This document shows, piece by piece, positions 9,801 to 17,203 of a stretch of DNA of 64,000 nucleotides; the first letter of the stretch is position 1, and every line of letters begins with the position of its first letter. The DNA is from Psychromonas sp. SP041 (lineage in GTDB: Bacteria; Pseudomonadota; Gammaproteobacteria; Enterobacterales; Psychromonadaceae), in assembly GCF_000470315.2 (NCBI RefSeq), contig NZ_CBRF02000015.1, positions 41,373 through 105,372 of the forward strand. Reading direction: 5' to 3'. The position numbers and the translations under genes were made by a program. The notes beneath the pieces are model-generated. The model did no database searches. It saw only the letters and a list, made by a program, of their open reading frames with translations, and was not told where the DNA came from.

Positions 9801-9817
9801 AAAAAATGAATCTCTTT

Positions 9818-9873
9818 AGTATTTGTTATTTGGTATTTAGTATTTAGTATTTGGTATTTGGTATTTGGTATTT
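9818..9873. repeat. Tandem repeat, 7-bp unit (RGTATTT), 8 copies
   Basis: Eight consecutive 7-mers of form (A/G)GTATTT, one of them GTTATTT, lie between the chemoreceptor and mltD genes. Confidence 0.9.
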
Positions 9874-9877
9874 ATAA

Positions 9878-9907
9878 TAAACGTAATCACTAAACAGATT
9901 ACGTTTA
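9878..9907. repeat. Perfect 11-bp inverted repeat (hairpin)
   Basis: TAAACGTAATC and GATTACGTTTA flank an 8-base loop, 55 bases beyond the mltD stop. No T-run follows on either strand, so it is not a classical terminator; it may stabilise the mltD mRNA 3' end or be part of the surrounding element. Confidence 0.6.
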
Positions 9908-9961
9908 TATATTTAAAAACGATGAAGCTTGTAACACCGTTTTTATGACAGTATCCAAATA

Positions 9962-11566
9962 TTAAGTACTCGTATTTCTAACATCAACCAACACTTTTAG
10001 TTTTTGTCCTGATTTTATATATTTACTGTTTTTAATATTATTCCAGCGTATTAAATCAGCCGTTTTAACATTAAATTTCTGCGCTATTTCACCCAAAGAA
10101 TCACCAGAACGAACTTGGTAGGTAACATGACGAGTAAATTGCTTTGAATCAGCCACAGCAGTTGTCGATACAGGTTTCCAAATAATTAACTTTTGACCTA
10201 AACGTAATGTTTTTTGTGTTTTAAAACCATTCCATTTAGCTATTTCTTTTGACGTAACTTTATATTCTCGACTTATATCCCAAAGTGTATCTCCTTCAAT
10301 GACCTCATGAATAATCTTTTTGTTTGTAGCACTATTTTTAGAGGTTTGAGCTTCAAATCGTTTTGCTTGTAAAGACAACGCTAGCTGCTGTGATTTACTC
10401 GCAATAGGAATTAAAAGAGGTTGTCCAATTTTAATAAATGAACTGTCCAAATCATTTATCTGTTTTAATACTCGCGTTGTTGTTTGCTTGTTTCGTGCAA
10501 TGACACTTAAGCTATCCCCAGCTTTAACGAGATAACGGTCCCAACGAACACGTTTATTAATATCAATTTTAGCAAGCTTCTCTGTAAACTCTTCAGCAAT
10601 AAGAGTCGGTAATAAAAGATTATGAGGACCATTCGGAGACGTTGCCCAATGGTTAAAAGCAGGGTTTAATAATTGAAGCTCTGCAAGGCTTAACTCAGCA
10701 AGTTCAGCTGCGTAAGCAAGATCTATTTGAGACCCAATATTGACATAAGAAAGTGCTTGTTGATTTGGAATATACGGTAAATCGATATTATATTTTTTAT
10801 GATTACGCAGAATATCGATCAACGCTAAAAATTTAGGCACATAATTTTGAGTCTCTTTCGGTAGTGATAGACTCCAGTAGTCAACCGCTTTCCCTGCTTT
10901 TTTATTCTTTTTAATGGCTCGCTCTACTCGCCCCTCTCCAGAATTATAAGCAGCAAAGGCATACAGCCAGTCTTCGCCTAAATAACGATGCAAGACTTGC
11001 ATATATTTAAGCGCACCACGGGTTGAGGCATAAACATCTCTTCTGCCGTCGTACCACCAGTCTTGACTTAAACCAAAACGAAGCCCTGACATAGGCATAA
11101 ACTGCCATAAACCAGATGCCCCAGCATGTGAATAGGCAAAAGGGTCAAAAGTACTTTCTACAATAGGCAACAATGCTAATTCAAGTGGTAAATCATTAGC
11201 TTCTATCTGCTCGACAATTAACCACAAAAAAGGTTCTGCGCGCTTTGATACTCTTTTTAAGTATGCAGGATGTTTTAGGTAATAATCACGTTGTTCTGCA
11301 ACACGAGAATTATCTGGCACTTCAAAATTAAACCCTTCAGCTAACTTCACCCAGAGGTTTTCATAAGATTTATCAATTAAGGGACCAAGCTGCTGTCTAG
11401 ATTGATCTTTAACGAGGTTTGTTAAGCCTTCTTCATTAGTATCATCAACTGCATTTGTGGTCGTGCTCGCTTCACTTGAAACTTCAATGAATTCGGGCGC
11501 TTGTGAAGAAGTACTTTGACAAGCACTCAGCAATATTATTAAAAATAAAGGCAAAAAAAGTTTCAT
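9962..11566 (-). CDS. mltD: Membrane-bound lytic murein transglycosylase D
   Basis: A 534-residue lipoprotein (lipobox LLSAC, C16) with an SLT domain whose catalytic glutamate lies in LPIVESTFDP. The downstream SHAGASGLWQFMP and AYNSGEGRVERA motifs are present. Three LysM domains follow (starting YLVKAGDSLSVIA, HEVIEGDTLWDIS and YQVRSGDSLGEIA). It cleaves glycan strands of peptidoglycan with formation of 1,6-anhydroMurNAc ends; the LysM domains bind glycan. E. coli MltD has two LysM domains, so the third is an extension. It is adjacent to gloB, the same arrangement as in E. coli. Confidence 0.95.
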   Translation of the reverse strand: MKLFLPLFLIILLSACQSTSSQAPEFIEVSSEASTTTNAVDDTNEEGLTNLVKDQSRQQLGPLIDKSYENLWVKLAEGFNFEVPDNSRVAEQRDYYLKHPAYLKRVSKRAEPFLWLIVEQIEANDLPLELALLPIVESTFDPFAYSHAGASGLWQFMPMSGLRFGLSQDWWYDGRRDVYASTRGALKYMQVLHRYLGEDWLYAFAAYNSGEGRVERAIKKNKKAGKAVDYWSLSLPKETQNYVPKFLALIDILRNHKKYNIDLPYIPNQQALSYVNIGSQIDLAYAAELAELSLAELQLLNPAFNHWATSPNGPHNLLLPTLIAEEFTEKLAKIDINKRVRWDRYLVKAGDSLSVIARNKQTTTRVLKQINDLDSSFIKIGQPLLIPIASKSQQLALSLQAKRFEAQTSKNSATNKKIIHEVIEGDTLWDISREYKVTSKEIAKWNGFKTQKTLRLGQKLIIWKPVSTTAVADSKQFTRHVTYQVRSGDSLGEIAQKFNVKTADLIRWNNIKNSKYIKSGQKLKVLVDVRNTST

Positions 11567-11621
11567 AGTATGACCATTTGCAAAATTAAAGTGCGTATTC
11601 TATGTTTTTTTAATCATGCAA

Positions 11622-12389
11622 TCAAAAATGATCTTTATAAAGACGAAGCTCTTTAAAGCATTGTAATCCTGATGTAATTTTTTTGGCTAAGATATTTTGT
11701 AAGTTATTAACTAACGCCTCATCATCAAACCGCAAAAAAGGGTTCACTAATTTCTGGCATTTAATCGTCGTAGGAATACTTGGCAAACCTTGCTGACGTA
11801 ATTTACTAACTTGTTTAATATAGGCAATCAGATCGCTATTATGGGGATCAACATGTAAAGCAAAAATAAGATTATTTTGTGTATATTCGTGCGCACAATA
11901 AACTTTCATATTTTCATCTAAAGCCGCTAAACGGGAAAGTGCATCAAACATTTGTTGGTGAGTTCCTTCAAAAACACGTCCACAGCCAGCTGAAAACAAA
12001 GTATCTCCGCAAAATAACATTTGCTCATTAAAGTAAACAATATGATCAAGTGTATGACCCGCCACCTGCCACACTTTAAAAGAGAGCTTGTCATCAAAAA
12101 AAGAAACCTCATCTCCTTCATCAACTAAGTGAGCATTTTCAAAAAGAGGATTTTTACTGAATACTTTAATTTTTGGGTTGTCTGACACAAGGTCTTTTAC
12201 GCCACCAGTATGATCTTGGTGATGATGAGTAATAATAATCGCTTCAATCGTTAAGTTTTGTGCCGCTAATATTTCCAAGACGGGTGTTGCGTCACCAGGA
12301 TCAACTACAACACATCGCTGACTTTGACTATCTTTGATAAGCCAAATATAGTTATCATCGAAGGCTGGAATGGTTAAAACACTAAACAT
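11622..12389 (-). CDS. gloB: Hydroxyacylglutathione hydrolase (glyoxalase II)
   Basis: A 255-residue metallo-beta-lactamase-fold hydrolase with the binuclear metal motif THHHQDHTGG, GHTLDHI, CGDTLFSAGCGR and CAHEYTQNN. It hydrolyses S-D-lactoylglutathione to D-lactate and glutathione, the second step of methylglyoxal detoxification. Length matches the E. coli enzyme (251). It is divergent from the yafS-like methyltransferase gene, 41 bases away, so their promoters must share a very short interval or overlap the coding starts. Confidence 0.95.
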   Translation of the reverse strand: MFSVLTIPAFDDNYIWLIKDSQSQRCVVVDPGDATPVLEILAAQNLTIEAIIITHHHQDHTGGVKDLVSDNPKIKVFSKNPLFENAHLVDEGDEVSFFDDKLSFKVWQVAGHTLDHIVYFNEQMLFCGDTLFSAGCGRVFEGTHQQMFDALSRLAALDENMKVYCAHEYTQNNLIFALHVDPHNSDLIAYIKQVSKLRQQGLPSIPTTIKCQKLVNPFLRFDDEALVNNLQNILAKKITSGLQCFKELRLYKDHF

Positions 12390-12430
12390 AATTTATCTCA
12401 ACTTTTAAAATTTGGGGGATGGACGCATCT

Positions 12431-13165
12431 ATGAAAATAGCAAAAACATCACGTATCTTAACGCCAATTACTGATTGGTTACAGTTAAGTAATGGCGAAC
12501 ATTTACAAGCGCAGACTCAACATCTTGTTAATAACGCGATATCACACTGCTTTGGTTACCACTTATTAAAACTAGGTCATTTGAGTACCCAATTAAAAAC
12601 CGATCAATGCCCTATTCGCCATCAAATCAACTGTGCAGAAGACGGTACTGATATCGGTTTAAAAAGTGACTTACATGATTTACCTTTTCAAGACTCTACT
12701 ATTGATTGTTGCATTTTGGTACATGAGCTTGATTTTTCGAGTGATCCTCATCAATTATTACGAGAAATAGATCGCGTATTAACATTAGATGGCACACTTG
12801 TGATCAGTGGTTATAACCCTTACAGTTTTTTTGGATGCCGCTCGTTATTTACCCCTAAAAATACCCAAACTGCACGTCTATTTTCACCGAATCGCGTTAT
12901 CGATTGGTTACATTTATTAGGGTTTGAAATTAAACAAAAACAACACTTTGATTATATTTCAGCGCAGCCTGAAGGTCCCTTATTGTCGTTAATAGAAAAT
13001 ATAGGGCAACGCTATTTATCTTTTTTCTGCAGTGTTTATTTTATCGTAGCCAAAAAACGTTGTACGCCAATGACTCCAGTAAAATCTAGTTTCGAATTCA
13101 AAAGAACGATTATTAATAATCAACCAATTGCTACAAAGCAATCTCATTCCAAAGAATTAAACTAA
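12431..13165 (+). CDS. yafS: YafS-like class I SAM-dependent methyltransferase
   Basis: About 244 residues with FGYHLLKLGHLS near the N-terminus, DLPFQDSTIDCCILVHELDF, LLREIDRVLTLDGTLVISGYNP and a C-terminal IVAKKR strand, the pattern of the E. coli YafS family between gloB and rnhA. The glycine-rich SAM loop is weak, as is typical of this family, and the methyl acceptor is unknown. Two starts are possible. The ATG at 12419 touches the GGGGG stretch and leaves no spacing, so the ATG at 12431 (MKIAKTSRI) is preferred, although its spacing is long. Confidence 0.82.
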   Translation: MKIAKTSRILTPITDWLQLSNGEHLQAQTQHLVNNAISHCFGYHLLKLGHLSTQLKTDQCPIRHQINCAEDGTDIGLKSDLHDLPFQDSTIDCCILVHELDFSSDPHQLLREIDRVLTLDGTLVISGYNPYSFFGCRSLFTPKNTQTARLFSPNRVIDWLHLLGFEIKQKQHFDYISAQPEGPLLSLIENIGQRYLSFFCSVYFIVAKKRCTPMTPVKSSFEFKRTIINNQPIATKQSHSKELN

Positions 13166-13214
13166 CTAAACAAAACAAAAACAAGGAAACCTTAGCAATA
13201 AACCTGTTTAGTTA
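13163..13214. repeat. Inverted repeat between convergent yafS and rnhA
   Basis: Perfect 10-bp arms TAACTAAACA (13163-13172) and TGTTTAGTTA (13205-13214) enclose 32 bases that contain a small AAGG-AAA-CCTT hairpin. There is no clear T-run, so it is at best a weak bidirectional terminator. Confidence 0.4.
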
Positions 13215-13227
13215 ATCGTTTAAGCGA

Positions 13228-13689
13228 CTAGCCATCAAAACCTTCATCAGGCTGAGTCGGATTTGCTTCTGCGGCTTCTCGAGCCAAATCATCACAACGT
13301 TCATTTTCAGGATGTCCTGAATGCCCTTTAACCCAATGCCATCTAACCGTATGTTTATCTTGCGCTGCATCTAGTGCTTTCCATAAATCAACATTTTTTA
13401 CCGGCGCTTTAGCGGCTGTTTTCCAGCCGCGTTTTTTCCAATTATGTATCCATTGCGTGATACCTTGGCGAACATATTGGCTATCAGTGGTAACATCTAC
13501 CTCACAGACTTCTGTTAAACTTTCTAAGCCTTTGACACAGGCCAACATTTCCATTCTATTATTAGTGGTTCTTTCATAACCTTCTGACAATTCACGACGG
13601 TGTTCGTTAAACACTAAAATAGCACCATAACCACCTGGACCTGGATTACCAAGACATGAACCATCTGTATAAAGTTGAATTTTTTTCAT
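13228..13689 (-). CDS. rnhA: Ribonuclease HI
   Basis: About 153 residues with the four carboxylates of RNase [31 protein letters not shown] and [10 protein letters not shown]. It degrades the RNA strand of RNA-DNA hybrids such as R-loops and Okazaki primers. I start it at the ATG at 13689 ([10 protein letters not shown]), which matches the usual N-terminus; upstream in-frame starts at 13698 and 13701 are possible and no start has a strong ribosome-binding site. It is divergent from dnaQ, as in E. coli. Confidence 0.95.
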   Translation of the reverse strand: MKKIQLYTDGSCLGNPGPGGYGAILVFNEHRRELSEGYERTTNNRMEMLACVKGLESLTEVCEVDVTTDSQYVRQGITQWIHNWKKRGWKTAAKAPVKNVDLWKALDAAQDKHTVRWHWVKGHSGHPENERCDDLAREAAEANPTQPDEGFDG

Positions 13690-13776
13690 TAATATCATCA
13701 CATAAATTTTGTTAGACTAGTCAGCAGAAAATTCTGCAACTTAAGCAGCTAAAATACGCAACAACTATAAATAGAG

Positions 13777-14499
13777 ATGTCTATGAACACAAGTAAACTG
13801 ACCCGACAAGTTGTATTAGATACTGAAACAACCGGTATGAATAAAGATGGACTCATTTATGTAGGGCATCGCATTATTGAAATCGGTTGTGTTGAAGTCA
13901 TTAATCGTCGTTTAACTGGTCGTCATTATCATGTTTATGTACAACCTGATATGTTAATTGATCCAGAAGCAATGGCGGTTCATGGGATTACTGATGAATT
14001 CTTATACGATAAACCTCGCTTTTCAGAAATTGCTGACGAGTTTATTGATTTTATTAAAGGTGCTGACTTAGTTATCCATAACGCGCCCTTTGATGTCGGT
14101 TTTATGGATCAAGAGTTTCGTTTTTTAAATAAAAAGACACAACCCACTGAAGAAATCGCCACAGTAACCGATACATTAGCAATGGCTAAGAAAATGTTCC
14201 CCGGTAAACGGAACAATCTTGATATTTTATGTGACCGTTACGGTATCGATAATAAACATCGTGTATTACATGGCGCATTATTAGATGCGGAAATCCTCGC
14301 CGATGTTTATTTGCTCATGTCTGGCGGTCAAAAAGATTTAAATTTAGCCAATAATGAGTCAGGTAAAAATGATACAGGTCGACGTTTACGTCAAAATTTA
14401 TCACCTTTATCTGTCATTCATGCCAGTCAAGAAGAATTAACAGAACATGAATCGCGTTTGAATCTAGTACAAAAATCAGGGAGTTGTTTGTGGCGATAA
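13777..14499 (+). CDS. dnaQ: DNA polymerase III epsilon subunit, proofreading exonuclease
   Basis: A 240-residue DEDDh 3'-5' exonuclease with ExoI LDTETTGMN, ExoII HNAPFDVGFMD and ExoIII HGALLDAEILADVY. A C-terminal tail follows that in this family binds the alpha subunit. It supplies proofreading to the replicase. The start could be 13777 or the in-frame ATG at 13783. Its last ten bases overlap the probable start of the next gene, so the two are translationally coupled. Confidence 0.96.
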   Translation: MSMNTSKLTRQVVLDTETTGMNKDGLIYVGHRIIEIGCVEVINRRLTGRHYHVYVQPDMLIDPEAMAVHGITDEFLYDKPRFSEIADEFIDFIKGADLVIHNAPFDVGFMDQEFRFLNKKTQPTEEIATVTDTLAMAKKMFPGKRNNLDILCDRYGIDNKHRVLHGALLDAEILADVYLLMSGGQKDLNLANNESGKNDTGRRLRQNLSPLSVIHASQEELTEHESRLNLVQKSGSCLWR

Positions 14500-15800
14500 T
14501 TAAGAAAAAGTGGATAGCATTCACGTTACTCATGTTCACAGCAACGAGTTCAATGGCACATACTATTTATGCACCCAATGATATCCCTTTACTTGATAAC
14601 CGCTTTAGAATTGATCCTAATACTGAACAAGTCACTATTATATTAAATCACCCATCGCATGCACAAAAAGTCGTACTAGTTAAACCAGATGGCAGCAAAT
14701 GGTATGCACAGCGCCATCCACCAGAGTCCGTTGGATGGTTTAACAATCGAAATCAAGACATTATTACAATACAAAACCCGATGCCAGGGCCATGGCAAGC
14801 TATTGCTTCTTTAAACGGCAATAACCGAATTCAGCTATTAAATCCAACCACTCTAAAAGTAGAAAAATTACCGCTCAAAGTTTATAACAAGGAATACCTC
14901 ACTTCTTATATTTCTTTAATAAATGATGGTCAGGTAATCACAGATAAAGATTTATTAAATAATGCACGCTTAACCGTTTCATTAATTAACAATGATGAAC
15001 AAACTAACGACAGCCAAAAATCAATTGCACTCTATAAAGATGATGGGCAATCTTATGACTCATTACCTTTTGATGGCAAGCTCAGTACCCGTTTATTTAT
15101 GGACTTAACGCCAGGGCGTTATTTAGTAAATATTAGAACTAAGAATAATATTTTTATACGCAGTTATAATGCAGATATGGTTGTTTTCCCTCAACCACTT
15201 GGCTACAACATAAAACAATCAAATAATAACAAAAACAGTGCAGAGTTTACTTTTGTTGTTGACCCGTTAGAAATAGATCCAAACTCAGTGGTGATAGATA
15301 GTTTAATAACAGATAGTAGCGGCAGTAATACGAAACAATTAATAGTACATCTTGTCGACCAAATATTAGAGAACGATACAACAACGCTTAAAATAGAATT
15401 ACCCTATAAAAACTATACCTACTCAGGCGAAGTATTTGCAACGACGGTGGACGGGCGAGAATTAAGCTTTCAACTACCAGAATATAAGTTTGAAGTGGCA
15501 AGCGCTGAACTTGAAGTAATTGAAAGCACAATAACAAGCTCAGCAGCAGAACTCACTGTTGCGGAATTAGAACCAAAAACGATTGAAGCAGAAGAAATAG
15601 AAATAACAGATACATTTCAATATTTATGGATTTTAGTTTCGATTCTCATTGTGATAATTATCATTAGTATCTTTGTCGTTTTATTTATTCTCAAAAGAAA
15701 GCAAAAGAAATTACTAGAAAATGGTGAACTATCATTAGATGATCTTTCTATAGAACCTTTAAAACCATTAGAAATAGATGAAAATAATGTTAAAAAATAA
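14490..15800 (+). CDS. TIGR03503-type membrane-anchored protein of unknown function
   Basis: About 436 residues. It has a signal peptide ending near SSMAHT, a large beta-rich extracytoplasmic region that includes NPMPGPWQAIASL and LTPGRYLVNI, and an acidic linker (AELEPKTIEAEEIE). A single transmembrane helix near 377-400 (YLWILVSILIVIIIISIFVVLFIL) and a basic then acidic cytoplasmic tail complete it. I recognise it as the conserved TIGR03503 protein of marine gammaproteobacteria; function is unknown. A GGGAG site ends six bases before the GTG at 14490, which makes that codon the likely start rather than the TTG at 14484. It overlaps dnaQ by ten bases. Confidence 0.75.
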   Translation: MAIIKKKWIAFTLLMFTATSSMAHTIYAPNDIPLLDNRFRIDPNTEQVTIILNHPSHAQKVVLVKPDGSKWYAQRHPPESVGWFNNRNQDIITIQNPMPGPWQAIASLNGNNRIQLLNPTTLKVEKLPLKVYNKEYLTSYISLINDGQVITDKDLLNNARLTVSLINNDEQTNDSQKSIALYKDDGQSYDSLPFDGKLSTRLFMDLTPGRYLVNIRTKNNIFIRSYNADMVVFPQPLGYNIKQSNNNKNSAEFTFVVDPLEIDPNSVVIDSLITDSSGSNTKQLIVHLVDQILENDTTTLKIELPYKNYTYSGEVFATTVDGRELSFQLPEYKFEVASAELEVIESTITSSAAELTVAELEPKTIEAEEIEITDTFQYLWILVSILIVIIIISIFVVLFILKRKQKKLLENGELSLDDLSIEPLKPLEIDENNVKK

Positions 15801-15871
15801 ACGCTATGAGCATAAAATGAGCAGTCAGACGCCTTAGCTTGTAAATATTGTGTTTTTTTTGTTTTTCGTTA

Positions 15872-15900
15872 TTGACTCAGTACCTGCAACTCCGTATTAT
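15872..15900 (+). promoter_or_regulatory. Stable-RNA-type promoter of the tRNA-Asp array
   Basis: TTGACT (15872-15877), 17-bp spacer, TATTAT (15895-15900), followed by a GC-rich discriminator CTGCGCC typical of stringently controlled stable-RNA promoters. A T-rich stretch upstream (15850-15868) could act as an UP element. Confidence 0.75.
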
Positions 15901-15921
15901 CTGCGCCTCAACGGAGTTGCA
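15885..15921. promoter_or_regulatory. 11-bp dyad straddling the tRNA-Asp promoter
   Basis: Perfect inverted repeat TGCAACTCCGT (15885-15895) / ACGGAGTTGCA (15911-15921) with a 15-bp centre. The left arm lies in the -35/-10 spacer, the right arm just after the expected transcription start. It could be an operator; no T-run follows, so it is not a terminator for the upstream gene. Confidence 0.5.
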
Positions 15922-15944
15922 TATTATGTAACGTTGATTTTGCT

Positions 15945-16021
15945 GGAGTGGTAGTTCAGTTGGTTAGAATACCGGCCTGTCACGCCGGGGGTCGCGGGTT
16001 CGAGTCCCGTCCACTCCGCCA
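15945..16021 (+). tRNA. tRNA-Asp (GTC), copy 1
   Basis: 77 bases including encoded CCA. Acceptor GGAGTGG pairs with CCACTCC, the anticodon stem CCGGC/GCCGG holds loop CTGTCAC with anticodon GTC, and the T-loop GGTTCGAGTCC is normal. First of five identical copies; the leader lies directly behind the promoter. Confidence 0.98.
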
Positions 16022-16032
16022 ACAATTTTTTT

Positions 16033-16140
16033 ATAAATTTAGTTTTATAAATTTAGTTTTATAAATTTAGTTTTATAAATTTAGTTTTATAAATTTAGTT
16101 TTATAAATTTAGTTTTATAAATTTAGTTTTATAAATTTAG
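16033..16140. repeat. Tandem repeat, 14-bp unit (ATAAATTTAGTTTT), 7.7 copies
   Basis: Seven exact 14-bp units plus a ten-base partial unit fill most of the spacer between tRNA-Asp copies 1 and 2, making that spacer 171 bases against 59-74 for the others. Confidence 0.95.
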
Positions 16141-16192
16141 AGTTGGCAATACTATCTAGCAAAATCTAAAGTTGAACTGATGATTATCACGT

Positions 16193-16269
16193 GGAGTGGT
16201 AGTTCAGTTGGTTAGAATACCGGCCTGTCACGCCGGGGGTCGCGGGTTCGAGTCCCGTCCACTCCGCCA
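16193..16269 (+). tRNA. tRNA-Asp (GTC), copy 2
   Basis: Identical to copy 1 over all 77 bases. Its trailer starts with a small perfect hairpin, CATTTGC/GCAAATG with a TT loop (16272-16287), not the leader-complementary sequence found after copies 3-5. Confidence 0.98.
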
Positions 16270-16328
16270 ACTCATTTGCTTGCAAATGTAATAGATAATT
16301 ATCAAAGCTTGAACTGTAATACTCCAGT

Positions 16329-16405
16329 GGAGTGGTAGTTCAGTTGGTTAGAATACCGGCCTGTCACGCCGGGGGTCGCGGGTTCGAGTCCCGTCCACTC
16401 CGCCA
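16329..16405 (+). tRNA. tRNA-Asp (GTC), copy 3
   Basis: Identical 77-base gene. Leader GTAATACT and trailer AGTATTAT are complementary (seven pairs plus one G-U), so the precursor could close a helix outside the acceptor stem. Confidence 0.98.
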
Positions 16406-16479
16406 ACAGTATTATATGAAAGCTAAATGGTTTATTTCACCAGTATTAATTTACAAAGAAATAACTGTAACACACTCGT

Positions 16480-16556
16480 GGAGTGGTAGTTCAGTTGGTT
16501 AGAATACCGGCCTGTCACGCCGGGGGTCGCGGGTTCGAGTCCCGTCCACTCCGCCA
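16480..16556 (+). tRNA. tRNA-Asp (GTC), copy 4
   Basis: Identical 77-base gene. Leader TAACACACT and trailer AGTGTGTTA are perfectly complementary over nine bases. Confidence 0.98.
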
Positions 16557-16620
16557 ACAGTGTGTTAAATCGTTATCACTGCGATATAAAATAAAGTGGT
16601 AAAACTGTTATACACTCGGA

Positions 16621-16697
16621 GGAGTGGTAGTTCAGTTGGTTAGAATACCGGCCTGTCACGCCGGGGGTCGCGGGTTCGAGTCCCGTCCACTCCGCCA
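16621..16697 (+). tRNA. tRNA-Asp (GTC), copy 5
   Basis: Identical 77-base gene and last of the array. Leader TTATACACT and trailer AGTGTATAA are perfectly complementary over nine bases. No rho-independent terminator is evident in the next 90 bases. Confidence 0.98.
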
Positions 16698-16791
16698 ACA
16701 GTGTATAAAAGTTATTATTATCTTATCTAAATTCTTTAGTTCAATACTTCAATATTAAATTAGTACAAAAATACTCATCTAATTCTTATAC

Positions 16792-16881
16792 CTCTATATT
16801 CTCTATATTCTCTATATTCTCTATATTCTCTATATTCTCTATATTCTCTATATTCTCTATATTCTCTATATTCTCTATATT
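16792..16881. repeat. Tandem repeat, 9-bp unit (CTCTATATT), 10 copies
   Basis: Ten exact consecutive copies, 90 bp, in the gap between the tRNA array and the miniature element before pilU. No coding sequence overlaps it. Confidence 0.97.
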
Positions 16882-16957
16882 TTAAAATAACGAACAGCAC
16901 CTAACAGCATTTAGTTGTTTAATTAAATAAATCTAAAAATCGACTATAAATTGCTAA

Positions 16958-17122
16958 TAATACCAATGGAATTAAATAAGTGATCAGAGATTGCGCAGGA
17001 AAAATTAACACTAATAAGGCGTGAGTTGTAGGAGATAGTTGTTCTCACTTAAAAACTCACAACGCAGTTAGGGGTTATTTTAACCAGCAAGAATGATCAC
17101 CTTATTAATTCTTTTGGTATAA
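16958..17122. mobile_element. Miniature inverted-repeat element (MITE-like), copy 1
   Basis: The left end TAATACCAATGGAATTAA...AAGTGATCA is mirrored at the right end, whose reverse complement reads TTATACCAAAAGAATTAA...GGTGATCA, giving about 27 bp of imperfect terminal inverted repeat. The interior is also partly palindromic (AAAATTAACACTAA against TTAGGGGTTATTTTAACC). No ORF. A related, more diverged copy lies at 36190-36363. The size of about 165 bp and the TTGGTATAA end fit a non-autonomous transposable element. Confidence 0.7.
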
Positions 17123-17155
17123 GCACTCCATAAGTTTTTATTAAATTTTTTATAA

Positions 17156-17180
17156 TAAAAAGCGCCGAAGCGCTTATTTT
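17156..17180 (-). terminator. Rho-independent terminator of pilU
   Basis: Stem AAGCGC/GCGCTT with CGAA (TTCG on the transcript) loop, followed on the minus strand by TTTTATTATA, about 25 bases beyond the pilU stop. Confidence 0.85.
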
Positions 17181-17203
17181 TTAGATAAATAATTAATAAT
17201 AGG

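Larger units (their letters stand above)
9694..9960. mobile_element. Putative 250-bp element with imperfect terminal inverted repeats
   Basis: The ends carry CTGTCATAAAACGGTGTTA (from 9709) and, inverted, CTGTCATAAAAACGGTGTTA (ending 9952). Similarity continues on both sides (TGGA before, GCTTC after), giving about 30 bp of imperfect terminal inverted repeat. Inside are two perfect hairpins (9766-9800 and 9878-9907) and eight copies of a 7-bp repeat. No ORF is present. This fits a miniature inverted-repeat element or a nested palindromic unit, but no target-site duplication is obvious. Confidence 0.4.

Noticed and set aside
15945..16697. CRISPR-like pattern of five identical 77-base repeats with spacers
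   Set aside because: The repeats fold as tRNA-Asp with encoded CCA. Spacer lengths vary from 59 to 171 bases and no cas genes are near.
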